Below, one piece after another: positions 1-9,429 of a stretch of 64,000 nt of DNA (the first letter of the stretch is position 1; every line of letters starts with the position of its first letter). Source of the stretch: Tridacna crocea (lineage: Eukaryota > Mollusca > Bivalvia > Cardiida > Cardiidae). The stretch spans positions 8,941,501 to 9,005,500 of the forward strand of contig OX031060.1 of NCBI GenBank assembly GCA_943736015.1, read 5' to 3'. The position numbers were made by a program, and so were the translations under genes. The notes below the pieces were generated by a model. It saw only the letters and a program-made list of their open reading frames with translations. It was not told where the DNA came from and did no database searches.

Positions 1-120
1 CCAGCGGTTGAGGAGGAGTTGATGTCTAAAGAATTGTTGACGACACACAACACACACCGGGTGATCCTAAAAGCTCCCCTTGAGCATGTTGTGCTCAGGT
101 GAGCTAAAAAGGAAAGAATA
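1..120. repeat. Repeat end reading GAGCTAAAAA
   Basis: The stretch has an imperfect short palindrome (CACCGGGTGATCC, then AGCTCCCCTTGAGC and GCTCAGGTGAGC) and stops at GAGCTAAAAA. The same terminus ends the repeat units at 6.4-6.8 kb, so this is read as the end of a dispersed repeat whose start lies outside the window. Confidence 0.4.
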
Positions 121-868
121 ATCAGACGGGAACCCCTGTTAAAGGTCACAAGCAGGTGACAGACAAAGTAAGTTATGAAAACATGGTGACAGAAAAATTG
201 CTCAATATAGTCTACTATTTTCCTTTACATTTCTATTTAGAAACTGTCATCTGTTTTTTACCAGGAATTTACGTGTACCTTTGGAGTGATATGATATCAA
301 GAAAATTGGCATTTACAGCCAGCAAAAAGCTCCAGTTGAGGTTTCAAGGTTATTTAGGTTATTTATCTTACATTAATATGATCAGACTGGGCAGATACAA
401 GATCATACAGCAAGTTATGTGCAATCTTATCTTGACCTACCAAGTCAGCCAGCAAGTTATGGCATCCCGAGAGAGAAGAAGCCAAAAATGGTAGATATAG
501 TTATACATAAATCAAAGAGTACAGGGTGCGAGTTCTATATATCCATCCAAGACATTACAAAACACAACTGAAAGCTACACCCAATGTGATTAAAACATTA
601 AATTTTTCTATAATAAATCATACTAACCTTTACTCCCTCTGAAGGTAAAATAAAATCCTTGTGGTATTCCACAAACAGTGTAAGGTATTTATTTTTCAGT
701 CCGAAACAATAAGGACAGCTCCAGGCATTTACAGATACTATATTTCACATTGACAATTTTATACACACACTCTACAAACCCTACAGGCGGCTATATGCTG
801 TTTCTGCCTTATACATCAGTAGCCTGACGACTGAATTTGCTATTTATAGTGATCACCGAACCATGACT
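121..868. other. No recognisable gene
   Basis: A 112-codon open frame (156-494, +) is present. It has no recognisable domain, no convincing splice context and biased AT-rich codons. I see no repeat from the families named elsewhere here. Confidence 0.4.
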
Positions 869-870
869 GG

Positions 871-1095
871 ACTCTTTACCTAACGACAAAATTTTGGGCT
901 GGACCAAAGTGAAAGCATTTGCAGAAGACAAATCAAAATGTTACTTGTTAGATTTTATTTTTTCTGCCTTTGATTGGGTACAAAACATTGTGGAAAACAG
1001 AGAAAATGTTGGTTACCAGCATTTTCTCCTTTTCCCACAATGTTTTCAAAAGCCTTCTGTTAGTCGTTAGAAAGTCAGAATTGTGTGGTAAAGGG
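871..1095 (-). mobile_element. Family A element, near complete
   Basis: The left end is CTCTTTACC without intact TTAA. The right end TGGTAAAGGG is followed by TTTA. The hairpin is imperfect because the left arm has decayed. Confidence 0.75.
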
Positions 1096-1556
1096 TTTAC
1101 CTTTTTCTCCATTCAAGAGCTTATTTAAATCCTATGCATTTTTTTTTCTTTTCTACATCATTGCAACGAAAGGAAAACTGCTCAAAATGAAGAATTTATT
1201 CGTTTGTGACAATATTATTATCTCCACTGTCATATTTTGTTGATGAATAGAATTCTATGAACTATTTCTCTAGGCACCATTAAACAGGACTGGTTAATAA
1301 CTTGCTAGAGTCGAAATGGATTTTACCTCTGTAACAAAGTTGGGAAGAAAACTTGCCAAAACAAGTTCTAAAAGAGAAGAAAATGCTGGTAACTGGCAAA
1401 TTCTGCTTTACCAAAAATGTTTTCTACACTGTCACATACATGATAAGCAACAAGACAAAGTTTTGCCTGCAAATAAATTAAGTATGAACGAGTGTAGATC
1501 TAATATTTTGTAGGTCTGGTAAAGGATTAAATTTATATGCACAAATTCATGATTAG

Positions 1557-1760
1557 CCCTTTACAGCGTGCAATGCCAACTTTTAACCATCCCAGGAAAG
1601 AAGGCTTTTGAAATCATTATGGGAAGAGGAGAAAATGCTGGTAACCAGCATTTTCTCCTTTTCCCACAATGTTTTCTACCAGAACAAAGAAAATTTGCAC
1701 TACTTAAGCCATATTGAAATTGCCATCTCCAAATGCTTTCAATTTTTTTGTCTGATACAG
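1557..1760 (+). mobile_element. Family A element, decayed
   Basis: The central GAAAATGCTGGTAACCAGC hairpin is intact, but both ends have drifted (CCCTTTACAGCG on the left, TCTGATACAG on the right). A (TG)n run follows at ~1827. Confidence 0.6.
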
Positions 1761-1867
1761 TATTGATTTCGTATGTACACATGATTCAATGGCTTCATAA
1801 GCTTCTTATTCATCTCTTTGTACTTGTGTGTGTGTGTGTATGTGGCCCCGTATCTGCTTATTTAAAT

Positions 1868-2092
1868 ATTTACCAAACGACAATTTTATTGTACTCCTGC
1901 AAATTGAAAGCATCAGCAGACGACAAGATAAGCGTAGCCCAATACATGTGATTTCTGTCTTTGATATCATGGAAAACATTGAGGGAAAAGGAGAAAATGC
2001 CGGTTACCACCATTTTCTCCTTTTCCTACAATATTTTCAAAAGGCCTCTCTCAGAAGTGTAGTGTTAAAACTCAGGATTGTGTGCAAAATGG
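1868..2092 (-). mobile_element. Family A element, near complete
   Basis: ACCAAACGAC on the left and the TTGTGTGCAAAATGG remnant on the right. The hairpin shows several unpaired changes (GCCGGTTACCACC at the loop). Confidence 0.7.
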
Positions 2093-2149
2093 CTATAAAT
2101 ACATTTTCTCTGCAAGATCATGAGATACTTTGATCATAATCTAAAATAT

Positions 2150-3040
2150 AACAGTGAACAATTAGATCAGAGATCATGCAGACTGCATAATCTGTGCAGT
2201 CTGATTTTTATCAAGACACTCCACCAGAGAGTCTCATGTCATCTACTGTATGGAAAAAGTTGATCATGCTTTTTTTCTTGCAGGCAACTTCAGGTAATTA
2301 AATTGTGAACAGTTTGGATTAGGATCTGACTGCAGAAAATACACAGCATGATCTTGAATGAAGACTGTCCTTAATGATTTGAAAATACTGTAGTGTTCGC
2401 CCAGCATTTTTTTCTTTTCTCACAATGGTTTTAATGCCGTTTTCCTAAACGCCATTAACGGACAGATATTTTTTGGTAAAGCATATCAACTGATTTGGCT
2501 TTTTCCTTCCAACAACCCATTCATTTTTTATTTTTATTTATTTATTTTTTTTCAAAGCAACTGGCTGCTTTCAAGGTCTACTAAGTTTGTACTGACTGAC
2601 CATAATACTGGAATTCCCTACATCAGTTTAAAACAGGAAAAAACAAACGTTGAGAAAAATGTTGACGGATAAAAAGATATGACCCCACCCACTGCATTGC
2701 AAGCACTGTCTTTAATCAATTCCAAGAAAGACCTTTACACACAAAATTACCTTTGTCAACTTTTTCACGGATTTTCTCTCTGGTTAAAACACTTGTACAG
2801 TTTCATACAGTAATCAGTCTTTGTACTGGAAGCCCGAGTCTAGAGCATATCGTCTTCAAACGCCATTTTGACCGGCATCATTGTGTTACCTGAGATTCCC
2901 AACAAAAAGGTACAGATGCTGAGAAATAAGGGAAGTAACTCAAAATACTTTTCGTGTAAACAATCTTCTAAAGTAGCCTCCCTTTAGTAGTTTTTTTCCC
3001 TCTTATTCTCTTTCTCCCACACACAGGTAGACCAGCAGGG
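2150..3040. repeat. Foldback AGATCAGA...TCTGATTT and unassigned DNA
   Basis: At ~2163-2215 the words GCAGACTGCATAATCTGTGCAGTCTGA form a short foldback. Related words (AGATCAGACTGCACA) recur near 37.2, 39.0, 40.5, 48.1, 51.9 and 55.7 kb. A family A hairpin remnant lies at ~2400-2450. The rest is AT-rich with no gene visible. Confidence 0.4.
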
Positions 3041-3045
3041 TCCGC

Positions 3046-3456
3046 ATTCACCAACCATTCTTAAGAACATTCCTAGTCTTATTCTTCAGATGTTTGTCAA
3101 TGTGAAAGTAACATAACTTCTGACTGGCTAAACCATTTCGTTTAGCCAATCAGAAGTTCTGTTACTTTCAAATTTAGAAAATCTTGAAGAACAAGACATA
3201 GAATACTCTTAACCCTTTACCAGACAACAAAATTTCAGCCCTGTCCAAACTGAAAACATTTGCAGAGCACAATTCCACTGTGGCTCAAATGGTGCATTTG
3301 TTTATTGATAAGGTCGAAAACATTGTGGAAATAGGAGAAAATGCTGGACCAGCATTTTCTCCTTTTCCCACAATGTTTTCAAAAGGCTTCTTTCTCAAGG
3401 TCGTCAAAACTCGTTATTGTGTGGTAAAGGGTTAATTAAGAATGGTTGGGGAATAC
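3046..3456. mobile_element. Foldback element C, interrupted by family A
   Basis: The ends read CACCAACCATTCTTAAGAA and its complement. The middle is a palindrome of GGCTAAACCATTT with TTTAGCCAATCAGAAG. A family A copy sits in the right arm at a TTAA. The four other copies allow the original arm to be recognised. Confidence 0.75.
3213..3431 (-). mobile_element. Family A element nested in C
   Basis: TTAA at 3209-3212 and 3432-3435 flank CCCTTTACCA...TGGTAAAGGG. The host arm resumes with TTAAGAATGGTTGG, giving direct support for a TTAA duplication (one additional TTAA is present at the right junction). Confidence 0.9.
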
Positions 3457-3754
3457 CCTAAATGCATTTGCAAAACGTATTGACAGAGGTCAACCTGTGC
3501 ATTGCACACAGGCAAACCTGAGCAAAAACTCTGCATTATTGGTCAATTTTCTGTATGTTAAAGGACCTATCTACTGCATGATTCAGTAAGTCTTTATACA
3601 AAATTGATATTAGGGATGTATAATACTGTGATCTTACTTGTTTGGTAGCATGCATTATAAAGATGCATCAAGCCCCCTTTCGCCAGAGCATGGTCAAATA
3701 AATATAGACATGTCTTACCTGAAAGAGTTTGAAGGCAAGTCTAAATCTCACTCT

Positions 3755-3875
3755 AACAAAGGATTTTGTCTTTGTTATGGTAGAAAATGCTAGTTATTAG
3801 ACATGTTTGCATGTTGTCCTGCAATATTTTCAAAAGCCGTCTGTTCCAGAGTTTCACCAAAAACTGTGGGAATGT
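3755..3875 (-). mobile_element. Family A fragment
   Basis: Only the TAGAAAATGCTAGTTA core and the CAAAAGCCGTCTGTTCC arm are recognisable. Confidence 0.45.
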
Positions 3876-3989
3876 CACATGATCAATTATATGCACTGGT
3901 TTCTACAATTTGAACTGAAATCAGTATGCTGACATCATACCTGATATAATGAATACAGATTTCACAATAGCAAAACAACCTTAATTGAA

Positions 3990-4211
3990 CCCTTTACTCC
4001 ACAGATACTCACTTCTACACATTGCTTGTAGGAGCCTTTTGGAAAACATAGTTGCAAAAAGTGAAATTGCTCGTGACAAGCAATTTTACTTTTTGCAACA
4101 ATGTTTTCTACACTATCAAAAGGTGTCATATACACATAAAAAATGGCTTCATCCTTGCTGTTATTTAGGGTCAATTAGAGATACCATAGAAATGCCTTAT
4201 GGGGTAAAGGG
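3990..4211 (+). mobile_element. Family B element
   Basis: CCCTTTACTCCACAGATACTC on the left (split by one change) and GGGGTAAAGGG then TTAA on the right. The hairpin carries GTGAAATTGCTCGTGACAAGC. The left flank is TGAA instead of TTAA. Confidence 0.85.
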
Positions 4212-4217
4212 TTAAAC

Positions 4218-4275
4218 ATCGAACAAGAGGGCCATGATAGCCCTGTATTGGTACACTGGCTTTTTAACCTTTTAA
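4218..4275. repeat. GAACAAGAGGGCCATGATAG repeat
   Basis: The same phrase (AAGAGGGYCATGATRGCCC) recurs directly before the family B copy at ~5366-5405 and, inverted and decayed, at ~56405-56430. It is a short dispersed repeat in this genome. Confidence 0.5.
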
Positions 4276-4542
4276 CCTATTACCACACAATCCCTACTTT
4301 TGATGATCCTGAGAAAGAAGCCTGTGGAAAACATTGTGGGAAAAGGACAAAATGCTGGTAACCAGCATTTTCTTCTTTTTCCACAATGTTTTCTACCCTT
4401 CACAAAACAATTTTAAATTTTCAGTCACTTTTACTTTGTCGTCTGTAAATGCTTTTGATTTGGACAAGCCTAAAATATTGTCGTTTTGTCTGTAAATGCT
4501 TTTGATTTGGACAAGCCTAAAATATTGTCATTTGGTAATAAG
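4276..4542 (+). mobile_element. Family A element with duplicated tail
   Basis: Flanked by TTAA (4272-4275, 4543-4546). A ~45-bp segment of the right arm (TCTGTAAATGCTTTTGATTT onward) is repeated in tandem, so this copy is longer than its relatives. Confidence 0.9.
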
Positions 4543-4563
4543 TTAACACACATATTCTTAGTT

Positions 4564-4652
4564 TAATGACCCTGAGAGAGAAGGCTTTTAAAAAAAAATG
4601 AGGGTAAATGAGAAAATGTTGTCAGCCAGCATTTTCTCCTTGTACCACAATT
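4564..4652 (+). mobile_element. Family A fragment
   Basis: ATGACCCTGAGAGAGAAGGC and a damaged hairpin; the right half is missing, and the fragment abuts the next copy. Confidence 0.55.
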
Positions 4653-4657
4653 TTTAA

Positions 4658-4933
4658 CTCATTACTAAACGACAAAATTTTAGGTTTGTCCAAATTGAAA
4701 GAAATTGCAAATGACAAAATAAAAGTGACTGAAAATTTGAAATTTGTTTTCTGAAGGGTAGAAAACATTGTGGGAAAAGGAGAAAATGCTGGTTACCAGC
4801 ATTTTCTCCATTTCCCACAATGTTTTGGGAAAAGGAGAAAATGCTGGTTACCAGCATTTTCTCCTTTTCCCACAATGTTTTCTAAAGGCATCTTTCTCAA
4901 GGGCGTCAAAAGTAGGGATTGTGCGGTAATGGG
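4658..4933 (-). mobile_element. Family A element with two tandem hairpins
   Basis: TTAA at 4654-4657 and 4934-4937. The core GGGAAAAGGAGAAAATGCTG palindrome occurs twice in succession, so this copy carries two complete hairpins rather than one. Confidence 0.9.
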
Positions 4934-5054
4934 TTAAGCTACATTCAGTGTATTGCCTGCTTTTAATTTGGGCCAATCAGAAAACTGTCATTTCATACAG
5001 AGTAAAGTAAATATATCATGAGACATACAGCATAAAAGTCTGCAAGTCTAAACT

Positions 5055-5100
5055 TAAAAAGATCTCCCCCCCCCCCACAAAAAAAAACAGTCGCATATTT
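5055..5100. repeat. Poly-C/poly-A tract
   Basis: A short run of C followed by a run of A in otherwise unassigned DNA (4938-5365). Confidence 0.6.
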
Positions 5101-5410
5101 TTCAGTTATAAATATAATGTCAGTGAATATGTGCAGGCTTTCTTCAATGGCATGAAAGGTACAGTTCTGGAACAAAAAAAAACAACAACAACTGAATAAA
5201 TAATAGAATCCTTACTTTATCATGAATATCCCACAAATCTGAGAAAAACCATGAGCATCAAAACAAATCACTGTCCCTGTAAACTGAGCATTCTCTCTAA
5301 AACTCCTAATTACCTAACATCAATCCTGCAAAAGTGTGTTGATAATCAAGGGAAGTAACTCAAATACAAGAGGGTCATGATGGCCCTGTATTCCTCTAAT
5401 GGCTTTTTAA

Positions 5411-5631
5411 CCCTTTACCCCTACAAGGCATTTGTATGGTATCTCTAATTGACCCTAAATAACAGCAAGGATGAAGCCGTTTCTTATGTCTATATAAGGC
5501 CTTTTGAAAGCATAGAAAATATTGTGACAAAAGGTGAAATTGCTCATGACGAGCAATTTCACCTTTTGCAACAATATTTCCAAAGGCTCCTACAAGCAAT
5601 GCATAGAAATGAGTATCTATTGAGTAAAGGA
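5411..5631 (-). mobile_element. Family B element
   Basis: TTAA at 5407-5410 and 5632-5635. The stem GGTGAAATTGCTCATGACGAG pairs fully with its partner around the loop. The first bases of a truncated family A copy (CCCTTTATCACACAA) follow at once, up to ~5690. Confidence 0.88.
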
Positions 5632-6049
5632 TTAACCCTTTATCACACAAATTGAATTGTTCATGACTAAAAACAAGGGCTTTCAAAAAAACTGAACACT
5701 GCGAGGCAATACAAACAGGTTTATTCATTTGCATGAAAGGTAAAGTTCTTGCAAGAAAAAATAAATGATACAAATCTTCCTTTAATTTTTCAATATTCCA
5801 CTCATGTGAAACAACATTCGTTCATTCCACTCATATGAGTATAACTGTTGGGGTCAAAATGAATCACTCTCCCTGAAAACAGAAAAATAATTTTCTATCA
5901 AGAAAATTAAATACCTCGAACCAATCATGTATCACTGCAATTTTGATAATAAAGGGAGGTAAATCCTTCATAACATGAGTTATTTCCCTTGATTTACACT
6001 CTTAACTTACTCGAGGGTAAACTTGTAATCCCTGGAATGGAGCCAATTT

Positions 6050-6830
6050 TGACCCCAGGCTTATGATATGAAAAAAGTTGTTAAAGATCCATTAAATAAA
6101 ACATATACCAAACTCAGTAGCCCTGGACCTTGTTGTTTCAGGGAAGAAAATTTTTAGAAATGTTAATTTTTTTCAGTTTTTTTGCCATGGCAACCAGAGT
6201 TTTTGAAGAAATCAAATTATTTCAAGAAATTTTGAATAAGCCAATGCAGGATAATTTCTGTGAAGTTTCACCAAATTTGGATGGGTAGTTTCAAAAAGAT
6301 GACTACAATAAAGGTTAATCCATGGATGGAAGGATGCACACACATGACAAACATCAGGGCATGACCCTTTGGTCAGTGGAGCTAAAAACTATATCTCTTA
6401 ACAGGAGTTGTTTCAAAATGATTGTCAAACATTTTTAATACTTTTAAGTTTTGTTGCCATGGCAACCAGAGTTTTTGAAGGAATCAAATTTTTTTTAAGA
6501 ATTTCTTCATTTCTGAGGAGTTTCGTCAAAACTGGATGGATAGTTTTAGAAAAGAAGATGTTTGAAATAAAAGTTAAAGCGCGGATGCGCAAGGGACACT
6601 TGTCCATGACATAAGCCCACTGGCCTTTGGCCATTGGAGCTAAAAACCTGATGTCACCACATAACAAATATGGCAGGATAATTTGTGTGATGTTCCATCA
6701 AAATTGGATGGGTAGTTTTAGAAAAGAAGATGTTTGAAAGAAAAGTTAAAGTATGGATGCGCAAGGGACACTGGGCCATGACATAAGCCCACTGGCGTTT
6801 GGCCATTGGAGCTAAAAACCTAATGTCACC
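6050..6830 (-). repeat. Three tandem copies of a GGAGCTAAAAAC repeat
   Basis: Units end near 6390, 6648 and 6826 with GGCCATTGGAGCTAAAAACC or a close variant. Each holds GGATGGGTAGTTTTAGAAAAG and a CCATGGCAACCAGAG or related segment. The related unit at 13463-13930 lies in the opposite orientation. Confidence 0.6.
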
Positions 6831-6934
6831 ATATAATTTATATGACTGAAAAGAAAAGAAAAGCTTATGATATCTGTCAATGCGATAGACAACATTTTGA
6901 TATGATGGCATCAAAGCTTAAAGAGCCTATTTAA

Positions 6935-7154
6935 CTCTTTACCACACAAACCTGATTTTTAACGACCCTGAGAAAGAAGCCTTTTGAAAATACTGTGGGA
7001 AATGGAGAAAATGCTGGTAACTAGCATTTTCTCCTTTTCCCATATTGTTTTTTAGCCTTCCCAAACCAAATTTTAATTTTTCAGTCACCTTTATTTTGTC
7101 ATTGGCAAATGCTTTCAATTTGGACTAGTCTAAAATTTTCTCGTGTGGTAAATA
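6935..7154 (+). mobile_element. Family A element
   Basis: TTAA at 6931-6934 on the left; on the right GTGTGGTAAATAG is followed by TTTA. The hairpin loop is CTGGTAACTAG. Confidence 0.88.
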
Positions 7155-7158
7155 GTTT

Positions 7159-7378
7159 ACTCATTACCAATGACAAAATTTTAGACTGGTCTAAATTGAA
7201 GGCATTAGCAGACAACAAACTACATATGACTGAAAACTGAAATTTGGTTTTGGAAGGGTAGAAAACATTGTGGTAAAAGCAGAAAATGCTGGTTACCAGC
7301 ATTTTCTCCTTTTCTCACAATGTTTTCAAAAGGCTTCTTTCTCAGAGTCGATAAAAGTCGGAATTGTGTGGTAAAGGG
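7159..7378 (-). mobile_element. Family A element
   Basis: It abuts the previous copy tail to tail, sharing a mutated TTTA junction. The right flank is TTGA. Confidence 0.85.
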
Positions 7379-7435
7379 TTGAAACACGCAAAAAAAATTA
7401 TTGAAAAATAAAAAAAGATTTTATCAGTATTTCTA

Positions 7436-7495
7436 ACTCTTTTCCAAACTACAAAATTTTACACTGGATCATTTGAAAACACTTGATGATACATA
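7436..7495 (-). mobile_element. Family A fragment
   Basis: CTCTTTTCCAAACTACAAA and the start of the left arm only. Confidence 0.5.
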
Positions 7496-7511
7496 AAAGG
7501 TGGCTTACTAT

Positions 7512-7730
7512 ACATTACTATACAATCCCTACTTTTGACGACCCTCAGAAAGAAGCCTTTTGAAAACATTGTGGGAAAAGGAGAAAATGCTGGTAACCAG
7601 CATTTTCTCCTTTTCCCACAATGTTTTCTACCCTTCACAAAACACATTTTAAATTTTCAGTCACTTTTATTTTGTCGTCTGCAAATGCTTTCAATTTGGA
7701 CAAACTAAAATTTCATCGTTTGGTCATGGG
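7512..7730 (+). mobile_element. Family A element
   Basis: The hairpin is perfect (GTGGGAAAAGGAG with CTCCTTTTCCCAC). The right flank is TTAA at 7731-7734; the left flank has drifted to ACTATA. Confidence 0.88.
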
Positions 7731-7747
7731 TTAAATGTTTAAATCTT

Positions 7748-7975
7748 TGATCGGGTGGGTAAAATGTGAACAGATGGCAAAAAAAATGTTTACCAGCATA
7801 TTTTTTTTTTGTCTTTTTCTCATAATGTTTACAAAGGCATTCTTCCCAGGTTACTAAAAAATGTGTTCATTAGAAAGGTTAACTCTTTACCACACAATCC
7901 CAAGTTTTAACGACCCTGAAGAAAAAGCATTTTGAAAACAATGTGGAAAAAGGAGAAAATGCTAGTTACTGGCTT
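7748..7975. mobile_element. Two family A remnants meeting at a TTAA
   Basis: A decayed (-) copy ends at TTAA (7879-7882). A (+) copy beginning CTCTTTACCACACAATCCC follows and breaks off inside its hairpin at ~7975. Confidence 0.65.
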
Positions 7976-8570
7976 CTGTGCCTATGAATTTGCAAGATGA
8001 TCAACTGAATATATAAGAGAGAGAGGGAGAGAAATACAGAAAATTTCTTATAAAGGGACAAAACTTTTGGTACAAAATTAAAGTTCTATCTGGATTATCT
8101 ACCTTGTTTTTTTTTTTACAGCCAGCACAATATTTTCGAATTTCTCAAATGACCATAAAGATCAATTTATAAGCATATATTCGATACAAAATAAAATTAT
8201 GAAAGTATACGATGTTATTCAAATAATATTATGTCAAATGAATGCATGGTCGAGTTAATCCGAACAGCCGCATTTACGTAAACATGTCTGAAATATTGTG
8301 GAGGAGACAGTAAAAATATGTATTTGGTGGTTTTCTTTGTCATATCAGTCTGTTATTGTATCTCATCGTCATGATGAAGGTCATGTAGAAACTTTTTTCA
8401 AATAGGTAGGTATCGGTTCCACTGTAAAATTGATTGATGTATGATAAAAGCGTGCACGATATGTCTTTCGTTTTGATCAAGGGGAGGGTGTGGACAAAAT
8501 CATAGGTAGGGACCGGATCGATGTTGATTACCGGATCGGACCAGTTAATCTCGATTGCGTTGTAAAGAGT
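7976..8570. other. Unique DNA upstream of the seven-pass gene
   Basis: No repeat of the named families. The stretch around 8240-8315 (CCGCATTTACGTAAAC, an ATG, then GGAGACAGTAAAA) could be an untranslated first exon ending at a weak GTAAAA donor, which would splice to the acceptor at 9260. This is an inference with no direct support. Confidence 0.3.
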
Positions 8571-8573
8571 TAA

Positions 8574-8768
8574 CCCTTTATCACACAATACTGACTTTTA
8601 ATGGCCCTTGGAGAGAAGTCATTTGAAAAAGGAAAAGGACAAACAGCTTGGAACCAACAATTTCTCCTGTTCCCACAGTGTTCTATCCTACACCAAATCA
8701 GTGTTGGAAAAGAACAAAATGCTGGTCACCAGCATTTTTTTCCCATCATTGCGTTCAAATGTTTCCTT
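8574..8768 (+). mobile_element. Family A element, decayed
   Basis: TTAA at 8570-8573. The preceding GTAAAGAG is itself the right end of a lost copy. The central region is rearranged with two partial hairpins. Confidence 0.6.
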
Positions 8769-8774
8769 TTTTAC

Positions 8775-8970
8775 CTTTTACCACACAATCCTGTGTATGA
8801 AGGATCCTGATGGGGAACCAGCATATCAACCAGCATTTTCTTTCTTTCCCACAATATTTTCTGCCCTTTCTGAGACAAATTTCACCAATTGAGCTAGATC
8901 TACATTGAGTTTTTTCCTAAACAGCTTTGAATTTGGTAGACATGTAAAAAATTTGTCATTTGGCAAAAGG
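8775..8970 (+). mobile_element. Family A element, decayed
   Basis: TTTTACCACACAATCCTG on the left, TTTGGCAAAAGG then TTTA on the right; the first arm of the hairpin is deleted. Confidence 0.6.
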
Positions 8971-8974
8971 TTTA

Positions 8975-9206
8975 CTCTTAACCACACAATCCTGACTAAC
9001 GACCCTGAGATAGAAGCCTGTAGAAAACATTTTGGGAAAAGGAGAAAATACTGGTAACCAGCATTTTCGCCTTTCTCCTTAATGTTTTCTACCCTTCCAA
9101 CTTAAATTTCAATTTTCCAGTCACATCTTTCTTGTCTGCAAATGCTTTCGATTTGGGCAGGGCTGAAAATTTGGACAGGGCTGAAATTTTGTCATGTGGT
9201 AAAGAG
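8975..9206 (+). mobile_element. Family A element
   Basis: Left CTCTTAACCACACAATCC; right GTGGTAAAGAG then TTAA (9207-9210). A ~15-bp arm segment (TTTGGGCAGGGCTGAAAATT) is locally duplicated. It ends ~50 bp before the start exon's acceptor. Confidence 0.82.
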
Positions 9207-9260
9207 TTAAACCAGGGGATTGATTTGTAATGAATTAATTGTTGAAATCCTCTCTTACAG

Positions 9261-9429
9261 ATGAACAAGTTGCTGTCAATGTAAGGCATTAGTTTTGACA
9301 TTGGGAAGGAGAGGTTGAAGCCATGGCTGATGTTGCAGTTAGCACACCTGCTTCAAACAATACAACAGTCATCCCAGATGTGATAGTAAATAACTGTTTC
9401 GGGGAATTCGATACGGTTGCTTGTATTAG
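9261..9429 (+). CDS. Exon with start codon (coding 9323-9429)
   Basis: An acceptor (CCTCTCTTACAG) ends at 9260, so 9261-9322 is probably 5' untranslated. The ATG at 9323 sits in AAGCCATGG, a good animal start context. An earlier ATG at 9261 is followed within a few codons by a stop. The donor is AG|GTTGGT at 9430. A second possible donor at 9434 leads to a frame that is blocked in exon 3. Confidence 0.75.

Noticed and set aside
156..494. 112-residue open frame near the window start
   Set aside because: No domain, no signal peptide that fits, no splice pattern; treated as chance in AT-rich DNA.
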